A model generated the notes under the pieces. It saw only the letters and a program-made list of their open reading frames with translations. It did no database searches and was not told where the DNA came from. Below, one piece after another: positions 25,930 through 33,884 of a DNA stretch of 64,000 nt. A program made the translations under genes and the position numbers. The stretch's first letter is position 1. Every line of letters begins with the position of its first letter. The stretch covers positions 930,001 through 994,000 of the forward strand of contig NC_013441.1 in NCBI RefSeq assembly GCF_000024785.1, given 5' to 3'. This DNA comes from Gordonia bronchialis DSM 43247. GTDB lineage: Bacteria; Actinomycetota; Actinomycetes; Mycobacteriales; Mycobacteriaceae.

Positions 25930-26791
25930 GCCCAACCGCCAAACGCGCCGCCATCGACATGCTCAAAGACGTCAAGAACATGTCAGAACGGATGGCGTGC
26001 AGGGTAGTTGGGCTGTCCCGTTCCGCCTATCGTCGGCTGCCGCAAGCACACACCCCGGCCGATCCCGACGCCGCACTGCGCGAGCAGCTGCGTGTCTATG
26101 CCCGCAAGAATCCACGGCACGGGTTCCGGCGGGCGTGGGCACACCTGCGGTTCGACGACGGCATCGAGATCAACAAGAAGAAGGTGCACCGGTTGTGGAA
26201 GGACGAAGGACTGCAGGTCCGGCGCGCTCCGCGCCGGAAACGGGCCGGCCAGTCATCGGTCCCGATTGTTGTCGCGGACGCGCCGAAGGTGGTGTGGGCA
26301 TTGGACTTTCAGTTCGATTCCACCGTCGACGGCAAGAAGGTCAAGATCGCTTCGATGGTCGACGAACACACCCGCATGTCGCTGCTGAACATCGTGGACC
26401 GGTCCATCCCGGCCGAGCGGTTGATCGAGGAGTTGGAGAAGACATTCGCGATCTGGGGTGGCCCACCGATGGTGCTGCGCATGGACAACGGCCCCGAGTT
26501 CATCTCAGAAGCCCTACAAGCGTTCTGCGCAGGGTCGGTGGGGATCTCCTACATTCCGCCCGGCACACCGTGGAACAACGGGTTCATCGAGTCGTTCAAC
26601 AACCGGTTGCGCGATGAGTGTTTGAACCGCAACTGCTGGCCCACACTGATCGAGGCCGCGTGGTCATCGAAGACTTCAAAAACGACCACAACCACCGACT
26701 CCGGCACTCGGCGCTGGGCTACCAAACCCCGGCCGAGTACGCTGCCCGATGCACCCACCAACATCACCCCGTGGGCTGCGAGATCGACTGA
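25926..26791 (+). pseudogene. IS3-family transposase OrfB, one-base deletion near 26656
   Basis: OrfB in the -1 frame relative to OrfA. It has an HTH_21-type region (RKNPRHGFRRAWAHLRFDDG) and an rve integrase core with DFQFDS (first D), MDNGPEF (second D) and WNNGFIESFNNRLRDECLN (E). At LIEA the frame breaks: GAGGCCGCGTGG needs one more C to read LIEARVVIEDFKNDHN...SALGYQTPAEYA and stop at 26789-26791. As written, translation runs on past the element into the downstream remnant as a chimeric 442-aa ORF ending at 27287. Confidence 0.85.
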
Positions 26792-26843
26792 CGATCACAA
26801 CGAGGAACCGGCTCTAGAACTACCTGGACCGGTTACCGGGGAC

Positions 26844-27277
26844 CTGCCAGTGCAGCCGCCCGTGGATCTTGAACTGACGCTGGCTGGACAGTCCGATTTG
26901 CGGGATTGGCCCCACCGAAAGCTATTCGGGGAGCGCTGGGGCCATTTCGGTGCCTTCGCGTGGAAGTGTGGCCGAGAGCACGACTGGCTGTGGGGGCGGC
27001 TCGACTGTATCTCCCTGATGGCAGATCATCTTGCGAATGGCAGAATTAGCAGCAGCGATCTTGACTCTATCAAGCGCGATTTAATGAACGAGATTCTGCA
27101 GGCTGAGTTGGTAGAAAGCGGAAACGATTCGTCTGGCGGAAACGCAGCCGATCCCACTCCCACTCAATCGTTGCCGATAGCACGCGCCGACGTACTTTCC
27201 CAGCGGGCTCGTTTCGTGTTTCAGATGTCTGCCGAACAACTGCTCGCACTAGCCTCGGGCTTTCACGCTTTTTCGTG
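26844..27277 (+). pseudogene. Remnant of a patatin-like (DUF3376) protein, 5' and 3' truncated
   Basis: Immediately right of the IS3 element the frame-0 reading gives RKLFGERWGHFGAFAWK, then REHDWLWGRLDCISLMADHL. This matches the conserved HFGAF...NDW.WGRLD block of the C-terminal DUF3376 region in actinobacterial patatin-related proteins (the TIGR03607 type). The catalytic N-terminal patatin domain is absent, removed at the IS3 side, and the sequence is interrupted at the IS1380-type element. Base composition is lower in GC than neighbouring genes, suggesting acquired DNA. The family call rests on one motif block recalled from memory. Confidence 0.55.
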
Positions 27278-28920
27278 TCGTGAATGAAGAATGGTGCCCT
27301 GACCTGGGATGATTGAACTTGCGAAGGTATCAATCGGACCAGATCGAGGAGCACCATTCAGGTGGGTAAGTCTACGTCGCCCTACCCCATGCTGTCTGCA
27401 GATGGCACCGGAACCGGGGTGGTGTCGCACGTCGGCGCCATGGTGGTCCTGCGGGCCGCGGAGAAAACGGGTCTGACCAGCCGATTGTCCGAAGCGTTGG
27501 CGCCGTGGCGTAAACCCCTTGCGACCCATGACCCGGGCAAGATCATCGCTGATCTGGCCGTGGCCGTCGTGATCGGTGGCGACTGTTTGGCTGACATCAA
27601 CCAGTTGCGCGCCGACCCGGCGGTGTTCGGTCAGGTCGCCTCTGACCCCACGGTGTCACGACTGATCTCGACGTTGGCTGATGATGTGCCGGCGGCACTG
27701 TCGGCGATCACGACTGCCCGCGCCGGCGCGCGGGCAGCGTGCTGGTCGGCAGCCGGTACCGCTGCTCCCGATCATGACGTCGACGTCGATGATCCGATGA
27801 TCCTCGACCTCGACGCCACCTTGGTCACTGCGCATTCAGAGAAAGAGGATGCGGCACCAACCTACAAGCGGGGGTTCGGGTTTCACCCGTTGTGCGCGTT
27901 TGTCGATCACGGCAGCGAGGGCACCGGCGAACCCCTGGCGATCGAGTTGCGACCGGGTAATGCTGGTGCAAACACAGCTGCCGATCACATCGCGGTCACC
28001 GCCGCCGCACTCGAGCAGCTACCGCAGGTGCACGGGTATCGGGTCGGTAAGTCGGTGCTGGTGCGTACCGACTCAGCCGGCGGCACCCACGACTTCCTCG
28101 ACTACCTCACCCGCCGGCGCCTGGCCTACTCGGTGGGGTTCGGACTGACCGAGACGACCGCGGCCGCTATCGACCGCATCAGCCCCGAGGCGTGGACGCC
28201 GGCCTACGACGCTGACGGCGTGCAACGCGACGGGGCATGGGTGGCCGAGTTGACCGGGCTGATCGACCTGGCGGGCTGGCCTGCCGGGATGCGGGTGATC
28301 GTCCGCAAGGAGCGCCCGCATCCCGGTGCGCAGTTACGGTTCACCGACCACGATGGGTTGCGGCTCACCGCATTTGCCACCAACACCAGCCGTGGTCAAC
28401 TCGCCACACTCGAGCTACGTCACCGGCGTCGGGCACGCTGCGAAGATCGTATCCGCACGGCCAAAGACTGTGGCCTGACGAACCTTCCGTTGCACGGATT
28501 CGACGCCAACCGCATCTGGTGTGCCATCGTGATGCTCGCCTGCGACTTGATCGCCTGGACCCAGATGCTCGCGTTCACCGATCACCCCGCCCGCCGGTGG
28601 GAACCCAAACGACTGCGCCATCGCCTGTTCGCGATCGCCGCCAAGATCACCCGCCACGCGCGGCGAACCCGGTTGAAACTCGCTGCCCACGCACCCCACG
28701 TCGACCTCCTGCTCGACGGAATAGCCAGACTCGCAGCGCTTCCCGCGCCGGCCTGACCACCAGGCCCGATCCGATCATCGATCCAGAAAGGATGCTTCAC
28801 CTCGGGACCGTGAACCCCGACGCCCACCGACGCCTCGGGCAACACGCCACGGTCCACACCCGGAATTCAGTCCTCAGACCACTCATCCGGGCCACTCAAC
28901 AAGGGACCGCCACCTCACGA
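27278..28920 (+). mobile_element. IS1380-family insertion sequence (ends approximate)
   Basis: An intact IS1380-type transposase (27362-28756) with about 80 bp before and 160 bp after it. Candidate ends are a short inverted hexamer, TCGTGA at 27278 and TCACGA at 28915-28920, but longer terminal inverted repeats and a target duplication are not evident by eye, so the limits may move by tens of bases. It interrupts the patatin-type remnant. Confidence 0.62.
27362..28756 (+). CDS. IS1380-family transposase, intact
   Basis: 464 residues from GTG 27362. Family features: the N-terminal GVVSHVGAMVVLRAAEKTGL, the metal-binding DLDATLVTAHSEKEDAAPTYKRGFGFHP, VLVRTDSAGGTHDFLDYL and the late RCEDRIRTAKDCGLTNLPLHGFDANRIW carrying the catalytic Glu region (E of CEDRIR). 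Length is normal for DDE transposases of this family and no frameshift is visible, so the element may be active. Confidence 0.9.
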   Translation: MGKSTSPYPMLSADGTGTGVVSHVGAMVVLRAAEKTGLTSRLSEALAPWRKPLATHDPGKIIADLAVAVVIGGDCLADINQLRADPAVFGQVASDPTVSRLISTLADDVPAALSAITTARAGARAACWSAAGTAAPDHDVDVDDPMILDLDATLVTAHSEKEDAAPTYKRGFGFHPLCAFVDHGSEGTGEPLAIELRPGNAGANTAADHIAVTAAALEQLPQVHGYRVGKSVLVRTDSAGGTHDFLDYLTRRRLAYSVGFGLTETTAAAIDRISPEAWTPAYDADGVQRDGAWVAELTGLIDLAGWPAGMRVIVRKERPHPGAQLRFTDHDGLRLTAFATNTSRGQLATLELRHRRRARCEDRIRTAKDCGLTNLPLHGFDANRIWCAIVMLACDLIAWTQMLAFTDHPARRWEPKRLRHRLFAIAAKITRHARRTRLKLAAHAPHVDLLLDGIARLAALPAPA

Positions 28921-28924
28921 AAGA

Positions 28925-29221
28925 TTGAGGCTAATGTGGTACGGCGATGGCGAGGACTGGGACATTCCGCCTGAAGTGCGCGTTCTGGTCGACACTGTAA
29001 TGATGTTCATCCAAAGACGGATGGAGGGTGTCAAATGGTTAGGCCGCTTTCGAGGGCCTATCACGCGATTTGGTGGTCGGCGACTCGTATCGAAACTGAA
29101 CAAGGTCGCGACCGCGGGGATGGGCGAGATCAACGCGTCCGATGACCTATGCGCGACGCTCAAGAACTGGATCGTCCTTCCGGAGAAGGATGGGGCTTCT
29201 GCCTCGGGAGCCGCCTCGTGA
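28925..29221 (+). CDS. Hypothetical 98-aa fragment, possibly the 3' end of the patatin-type gene
   Basis: TTG-started ORF directly right of the IS1380-type element, beginning inside the flank (LMWYGDGEDWDIPPEVRVLVDTV) with a basic middle (RRMEGVKWLGRFRGPITRFGGRRL). No known domain is recognised. A deletion of the IS with net length 3n+2 would put it in frame with the remnant at 26844, so it may be the displaced C-terminus of the same protein. Its TGA overlaps the GTG of the next gene (GTGA at 29218-29221), which argues for an original operon with the membrane protein. Confidence 0.5.
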   Translation: MRLMWYGDGEDWDIPPEVRVLVDTVMMFIQRRMEGVKWLGRFRGPITRFGGRRLVSKLNKVATAGMGEINASDDLCATLKNWIVLPEKDGASASGAAS

Positions 29222-29748
29222 GCACCGTATTATCAGCCATAGGCAGATTCCCAGCGCGAAAGCTGGTAGGCGTACTCATCTCCGTTTCGCTGATCGCGAC
29301 AGCACTGGCAACGTGGTGGAGTGTGCGTGATCTGGCAGCGTGGCTTGCAGTCGAACTTGCTGCCGCATCACTTGGTGCACTCCTCGGCTTTCTCATCGGG
29401 CTGCCGGGGAAGGCTCCAGGAGAGGCGGGGAATCCGGAGGGTTCTCAGACGGGAGGCCGGCAATCAGAAGTGCAATGGCGCAGAATCTCGGTGTTCTCGG
29501 ACTGGATCGCTGGGGGCGCATTCGCGCTGGCGCTCTCCAACGGTGGCACTATCGGTCGCGTGATCGGCGAGGTCAGCGCATGGACGGTTGCCGAAGACAC
29601 CAACTCGTTGACAGGGGGTGAGCGGACACAACAAGTGGCGCTTGTGGCCTTCTCGGTCGCGTACTTTATCGCGGCATTCATTGTTGCGTGGTGGCAGACG
29701 ACGACCAACGGCTATCAACTGTTGGCGCGAGCGCGCACCTTGTCGTGA
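29218..29748 (+). CDS. Hypothetical membrane protein (about 4 TM)
   Basis: 176 residues from GTG 29218. Hydrophobic segments: KLVGVLISVSLIATALATWWS, LAAWLAVELAAASLGALLGFLIGL, SDWIAGGAFALALSNGG and VALVAFSVAYFIAAFIVAWW. A glycine-rich cytoplasmic loop (APGEAGNPEGSQTGGRQ) separates the pairs. No family is recognised. Coupled to the preceding ORF by a 4-bp overlap; it could be the membrane partner of the lost patatin-type protein, which is inference from gene order only. Confidence 0.62.
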   Translation: MSTVLSAIGRFPARKLVGVLISVSLIATALATWWSVRDLAAWLAVELAAASLGALLGFLIGLPGKAPGEAGNPEGSQTGGRQSEVQWRRISVFSDWIAGGAFALALSNGGTIGRVIGEVSAWTVAEDTNSLTGGERTQQVALVAFSVAYFIAAFIVAWWQTTTNGYQLLARARTLS

Positions 29749-29783
29749 GGGCAGTCTGACGATCACGAGGGAAGGGTTCGAAC

Positions 29784-29989
29784 TTGGCGGCGACGATCAA
29801 GTTCTGCATGCTGATCGCCTCGATCCCCGTGGTGCATGCGTGTTCGCACTCCTCGTCTCTGTGGTGGCCGAGGTCTTGGGAAGCGGCGCCAAGGCTCGAC
29901 ACACTTACGACGGTGGTCTGTGTGTCGTGCAGTTCACCGCGGGCGTGGGGATCGTGCTGATCACCATCTGCATCGCGATCCCACATTGA
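29784..29989 (+). pseudogene. Putative 68-aa two-TM membrane protein with a one-base frameshift
   Basis: In the 311-bp space between the membrane gene and the CynX-type gene, TTG 29784 (after GAAGGG) reads LAATIKFCMLIASIPVV. The adjacent frame continues ACVFALLVSVVAEVLGSGAKARHTYDGG, then FTAGVGIVLITICIAIPH and stop at 29989. One extra G near 29833 (GTGCAT to GTGGCAT) would join them into a small two-helix protein. No homologue recognised. Nothing else is supported in 29749-30059. Confidence 0.4.
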
Positions 29990-30059
29990 TTTGGCTGTGC
30001 TGGAACCTCCGGAAAGGAATGTAGGCAAGGGCCCACGCAAGGTGGCGTAAGGGTGCGCA

Positions 30060-31253
30060 TCACGCCGTCATCTGTACATCCTTCGCCGCGAGCGTGGTAG
30101 CTCCGGCCTGTACGGCGAGACCGGCAAGGAGCACGCAGAAAGCCGTTGTCCACGAGTGTGTCCAGTCATGAATGGCGCCGAGCGCGATAGGGCCGACGGC
30201 GGCCAGGACATACCCCACGGATTGGGCCATTCCCGACACCCGGCCGGTCTGCTCGGAATCGCGACTCCGTAACACCATGAACAGCAACGCAAGTCCGATG
30301 GATGAACCGGGACCGATCAGCACCAGCACGATCCACAGGACCACCAGGCCGTCGGTCGTGATCAGGCCGATCAATCCGACGGCGCTGACCGCGACGACGA
30401 TGAAGGTGATGAGCCGTTGGTCGGCGAATCGGCCGGCGATGATCGGCGCGACCAGCGACGCCGTGAGGGCGACGACCTGACCTGCGGCCAGGATCAATCC
30501 TGCCTCACCGCGTGAATGTCCCTGATCCACCAGATAGGCCGGTAGCCAGGCCGTGAAGGTGTAGAACACCAACGACTGCGCACCCATGAACGCGGTGACC
30601 GCCCACGCCACCCGATTGGTCCAGAGGCTGCCACCGCTCACGGGCACGACCACGTGCATCCGGGTCAGTTGCGGCAGCCAGATCACGAGCGCGATCACCG
30701 CGAGGACCGCCCACGACGCCAGCGTCAGGCGCCAGTTCCCGTCGAAGGCGTCGTCGATGGGGATGGTCACCGCCGCGGCGACCGCGGCACCGCCGGACAG
30801 CGTCATCGAGTAGAGACCCGTCATCAAGCCGGACCGATGCGCGAAGTCGCGTTTGATCAGTGCCGGCAGCACCACATTGCAGATGCCGATGGCGACACCG
30901 ATGATCGCCGAGCCGGCGAAAAGTGCTGTGGCATTGGGCACCCAGCGCAGCAGAATGCCGGCGATGAGAAGGATCATCGAGCCGAAGATCGTTCGTTCGA
31001 TACCGAATCGTGCGGCCAGCCTGGGCGCGACAGGTGCGCTGAGGCCGAAGAACAACACCGGCAGGGTGGTGAGCATCCCGGCCGTGGCGCTGCTGAATCC
31101 CTCCTCGGCGCTGATGTCGTCGATCAACGGCGCCACTGCGACCACCGCAGGTCGTAAGTTGGCGGCCACCAGCATGATTCCCGCCGCGGTGACGATCGTC
31201 AGCAGGCTCGAGCGGGTCTGTGCGTGCGTCCGATCCCCTCGCGTTGCCGTCAT
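30060..31253 (-). CDS. CynX/NimT-type MFS transporter
   Basis: 397 residues with 12 predicted TM segments. TM1 motif AAGIMLVAANLRPAVVAVAPLIDDI and LPVLFFGLSAPVAPRLAARFGIERTIFGSM are typical of the cyanate/2-nitroimidazole (CynX/NimT/YeaN) branch of MFS. The substrate is probably a small organic anion. Its ATG overlaps the stop of a GntR-FCD gene (ATGA at 31250-31253), so regulator and transporter are coupled. Confidence 0.85.
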   Translation of the reverse strand: MTATRGDRTHAQTRSSLLTIVTAAGIMLVAANLRPAVVAVAPLIDDISAEEGFSSATAGMLTTLPVLFFGLSAPVAPRLAARFGIERTIFGSMILLIAGILLRWVPNATALFAGSAIIGVAIGICNVVLPALIKRDFAHRSGLMTGLYSMTLSGGAAVAAAVTIPIDDAFDGNWRLTLASWAVLAVIALVIWLPQLTRMHVVVPVSGGSLWTNRVAWAVTAFMGAQSLVFYTFTAWLPAYLVDQGHSRGEAGLILAAGQVVALTASLVAPIIAGRFADQRLITFIVVAVSAVGLIGLITTDGLVVLWIVLVLIGPGSSIGLALLFMVLRSRDSEQTGRVSGMAQSVGYVLAAVGPIALGAIHDWTHSWTTAFCVLLAGLAVQAGATTLAAKDVQMTA

Positions 31254-31924
31254 TGCAGACCCGCGATCGCGTCGTCGACGTAGCTGTACACCGCATCCCG
31301 GGCGCGTAGCCGGTCGCCGCTGGCGATGGCGTCGATGACCTCGGCGTGGCCGGCCGGGTTGCGTCTGTCCCGGACCGACGTAGCGACCAGAGCGGCGTGG
31401 TGGCGGGCGATCACCTCTCCGACACCTTCGTAGAGGGAGATGAGCAGCCGGTTGCCCGAAGCGGCCACGAGTGCGTGGTGAAATGCGACGTCGGCGACGG
31501 CGTACCGGTCGACATCACCGGACGACAGAGCGGCATCTGCCGTGGCCAGGAGCTCGCGTAGACCTTCGAGGTCCGTGGCCGTGATGCTGTCAGCGGCCAG
31601 TGCCGCCGCCTCCGATTCGAGTGCCCGTCGAGTGGTGAGCAGGTCCATCAACTCGGACTCGTTAGTGCACCGGGCGATCGCCTCGGTGAGCACATTCGCG
31701 CTGCGTACGTAGGTGCCGTCGCCACGCCGGGGCGCCAGGAGCCCGGCGTGTTCCAGTGCTCGGACCGCTTCCCGGATGGTGTTGCGGCCGACTCCGAATA
31801 GCGCGACGAGCTCCGGTTCGGCGGGGATGCGGCTGCCCACCGGCCAGTCGCCGTCGGCGATCAGCTGGTGCATTCGGTCGACGACGAGCGAACTCGTGCG
31901 CGGTGGTGGGGCGATCAGCGACAT
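31250..31924 (-). CDS. GntR-family regulator, FadR/FCD subfamily
   Basis: 224 residues: winged helix with RIPAEPELVALFGVGRNTIREAVRALEHAGLLAPRRGDGTYV (residues about 32-73), then the all-helical FCD domain with DVAFHHALVAASGNRLLISLY, where D and H ligate the metal that positions an acid effector. It probably senses the substrate of the CynX-type transporter cotranscribed after it. A symmetrical site lies just upstream. Confidence 0.88.
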   Translation of the reverse strand: MSLIAPPPRTSSLVVDRMHQLIADGDWPVGSRIPAEPELVALFGVGRNTIREAVRALEHAGLLAPRRGDGTYVRSANVLTEAIARCTNESELMDLLTTRRALESEAAALAADSITATDLEGLRELLATADAALSSGDVDRYAVADVAFHHALVAASGNRLLISLYEGVGEVIARHHAALVATSVRDRRNPAGHAEVIDAIASGDRLRARDAVYSYVDDAIAGLQ

Positions 31925-31932
31925 GGAAAGAA

Positions 31933-31952
31933 CCTAACATCCCATGTTTAGG
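31933..31952. promoter_or_regulatory. Candidate GntR operator
   Basis: CCTAACATcccATGTTTAGG, an inverted repeat with 8-9-base arms, begins 9 bp upstream of the gntR-cynX start and overlaps the stop of the second GntR gene. Size and symmetry fit FCD-type GntR sites; autoregulation is inferred. Confidence 0.6.
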
Positions 31953-32616
31953 GTCGTCGGGTGGCCCCCAGCAACAACCCCGTACCCGACTCCCCGCCCT
32001 GGCGGTGCCGATTCATGAGTTCCACGAGCAGTGCGCCGTTGCCCGCGGCGTACGCCTCGACGATGTGCTCGTGCTCGTCGAGCACTCGCCGTCGGGCGAC
32101 CGGGTCATGGAGGTAGACGGCGTGATACGGCATCGCCATGGTCCAGAGGCGGCGAAGCTCGCCGACGACGAGGTTCAGCGGCGAGCGGTCGAACATGGCG
32201 AAATGGAAGTCCTGGTTGCGCAACCGCATCTCGAGCACGTCCCCGGCCTCGGCGGCCTCGGCGACGCGCAAACCGAGCTGCCGCACACGGTCGAGGTCTG
32301 GCCCGGCGGGCAGCGGAAGGCTCAGCAGTACTTCGCGTTCGAGGGCGGCGCGCATGAGATAGATCTGATCGAAGTCGGATTGCTCAAGGCGCGCAACGGC
32401 ATACCCGACGTTGGGCTCATGGACGACGAGACCCGCCGCGGTGAGGTGCCGGAGGGCTTCGCGGATGGGTAGGCGGCTCACGCCGAGACGCCGGGCCATC
32501 GACTCCTGCCGGATGGGTTGACCGGGGAGGAGTTCGCCGGTGACGATGAGCTGTTCGATCTCGCCGACGACGCGTCCGGCCGCTCGGCCCATCGTCTGGT
32601 CCGGTTGCGTTGTCAC
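31948..32616 (-). CDS. GntR-family regulator (FCD) at the end of the CaiB/FadE operon
   Basis: 222 residues: HTH IRQESMARRLGVSRLPIREALRHLTAAGLVV (about 36-66) and an FCD domain with RNQDFHFAMFDRSPLNLVVGEL and DEHEHIVEAYAAGN (metal-ligand histidines). Its start overlaps the CaiB gene stop by four bases, so the regulator is the last gene of the catabolic operon 36899-31948 and probably controls it. Distinct from the neighbouring GntR at 31250 (different FCD sequence). Confidence 0.88.
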   Translation of the reverse strand: MTTQPDQTMGRAAGRVVGEIEQLIVTGELLPGQPIRQESMARRLGVSRLPIREALRHLTAAGLVVHEPNVGYAVARLEQSDFDQIYLMRAALEREVLLSLPLPAGPDLDRVRQLGLRVAEAAEAGDVLEMRLRNQDFHFAMFDRSPLNLVVGELRRLWTMAMPYHAVYLHDPVARRRVLDEHEHIVEAYAAGNGALLVELMNRHRQGGESGTGLLLGATRRP

Positions 32617-33884
32617 CGAGCATCTTCCGCCGGTGGAGCGTCGATCGCGATACCGTCGGCGATCAGTGCATTGATCTCCTCGACGGTGAATCCCATTGCT
32701 CCCAGGATGCCACGGGTGTCCTGGCCGCGCGGCACCGCCGGACGTGGAGTCCGATAGCCAGAGCGGCTCAACGTGATCGGGACGCCGATACCGCGATACT
32801 CGTCGGTCTCGAGGAAAAGCCCGCGATGCCGGACCTGTTCGGACTGCAGCGCCTCGTCGACGGTGTGCACCGCACTGGCCGCCACGCCCACCTTCTCCAG
32901 CGCCGATGCCAGGTCCTCACGATCACGTTCGGCGATACGGGCAGACAGTGCCTCGATCAGCTCGTCGCGATGCGCGTGCCGGTCCGCGTTGGTGGCGAAC
33001 CGTGGATCCGAACCGAGCTCCGATAGACCCAACACGGTGACCAGCGAACGGAACTGACGATCGTTGGCGGCGCTGACGAAGAAGTCGCCGTCCTTGGCGG
33101 CGAACACCTGATACGGCACCACGGTCGGGTGGACATCACCCGTGCGTGTCGGTACGGCACCACTCGCGATCCAGTTCGCCGTGTGCGGGTGCAGGATCGA
33201 GATGACGGAGTCGAGCAACGTGATGTCGACGAGCTGACCACGCTCGCTGAGCTCACGTTCCAGCATCGCCAACAGGATGCCCTGCACGGCCAGATTCGCC
33301 GCCACCAGGTCGACGATCGGAACGCCCATCCGTAGTGGATCACGGTCGGGATAGCCGTTGATGCTCATCAATCCGCCGAAGGACTGCAGCACGGCGTCGT
33401 ACCCGGGCAGGCCGCCGAGTGGTCCGTCGACGCCGAATCCGGTGATACGACAATAGATCAGGCGTGGATTGGTCCGCGTGAGCACGGACTCGTAGTCGAA
33501 TCCCCAGCGAGCCATGGTGCCTGCCTTGAAGTTCTCGATCACCACATCGGCTCCGGCGAGCAGCTCGCGCAGGATGTCGCGGCCGGCATCGGTCCCCAGA
33601 TCCAGGCCGATGTTCTCCTTGCTGTGGTTGAGGCCGGCGTAATAGGCGCTGCCCGCGCCTGATTCGACGAACGGCGGTCCCCAGCCCCGGGTCTCGTCAC
33701 CGGCGGGACCCTCCACCTTGATCACCTCCGCACCATGGTCGGCGAGAATCTGTGCGGTGAACGGTCCGGCGAGCACGCGACTGAGATCCAGCACGCGCAC
33801 ACCCGTGAGAGCGCCGTTGCCGGCGGCGGTGTCAGCGGCCCGCCAGGCACGCCGGCCGTCGATGCCGTGGGGGGTCTCGGTCAC
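32613..33884 (-). CDS. CaiB/BaiF family CoA-transferase
   Basis: 423 residues from GTG 33884 (VTETPHGIDG), which overlaps the upstream acyl-CoA dehydrogenase stop. Class III CoA-transferase features: TGVRVLDLSRVLAGPFTAQILADHGAEVIKVE, GLNHSKENIGLDL with the catalytic-Asp region GLDLGTDAG, and ITGFGVDGPLGGLPGYDAVLQSFGG. It would activate a carboxylic acid by CoA transfer, feeding the two dehydrogenases and the hydratase encoded just upstream. Acid not identified. Confidence 0.87.
   Translation of the reverse strand: MTETPHGIDGRRAWRAADTAAGNGALTGVRVLDLSRVLAGPFTAQILADHGAEVIKVEGPAGDETRGWGPPFVESGAGSAYYAGLNHSKENIGLDLGTDAGRDILRELLAGADVVIENFKAGTMARWGFDYESVLTRTNPRLIYCRITGFGVDGPLGGLPGYDAVLQSFGGLMSINGYPDRDPLRMGVPIVDLVAANLAVQGILLAMLERELSERGQLVDITLLDSVISILHPHTANWIASGAVPTRTGDVHPTVVPYQVFAAKDGDFFVSAANDRQFRSLVTVLGLSELGSDPRFATNADRHAHRDELIEALSARIAERDREDLASALEKVGVAASAVHTVDEALQSEQVRHRGLFLETDEYRGIGVPITLSRSGYRTPRPAVPRGQDTRGILGAMGFTVEEINALIADGIAIDAPPAEDAR

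Larger units (their letters stand above)
25572..26843 (+). mobile_element. IS3-family insertion sequence (orfA/orfB), orfB frameshifted
   Basis: About 1.27 kb with matching ends. The left end from 25572 (GTCCCCAGTGAACCGG...TTTTAGAG) and the right end read inward from 26843 (GTCCCCGGTAACCGG...TTCTAGAG) share most of about 32 positions with one indel. Inside are orfA (25639-25929) and orfB in the -1 frame. I see no clear target-site duplication beside these ends. It lies just outside the kstD control region and truncates whatever gene supplied the remnant at 26844. Confidence 0.8.

Noticed and set aside
25926..26791. Intact OrfB transposase continuing to 27287 as a natural fusion
   Set aside because: The expected C-terminus (VVIEDFKNDHN, SALGYQTPAEYA) is present in the neighbouring frame, so the long reading results from one missing base.
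28737..28920. Long terminal inverted repeats for the IS1380-type element
   Set aside because: Comparing both ends by eye gave only a six-base match (TCGTGA/TCACGA) and no target duplication, so only approximate limits are reported.
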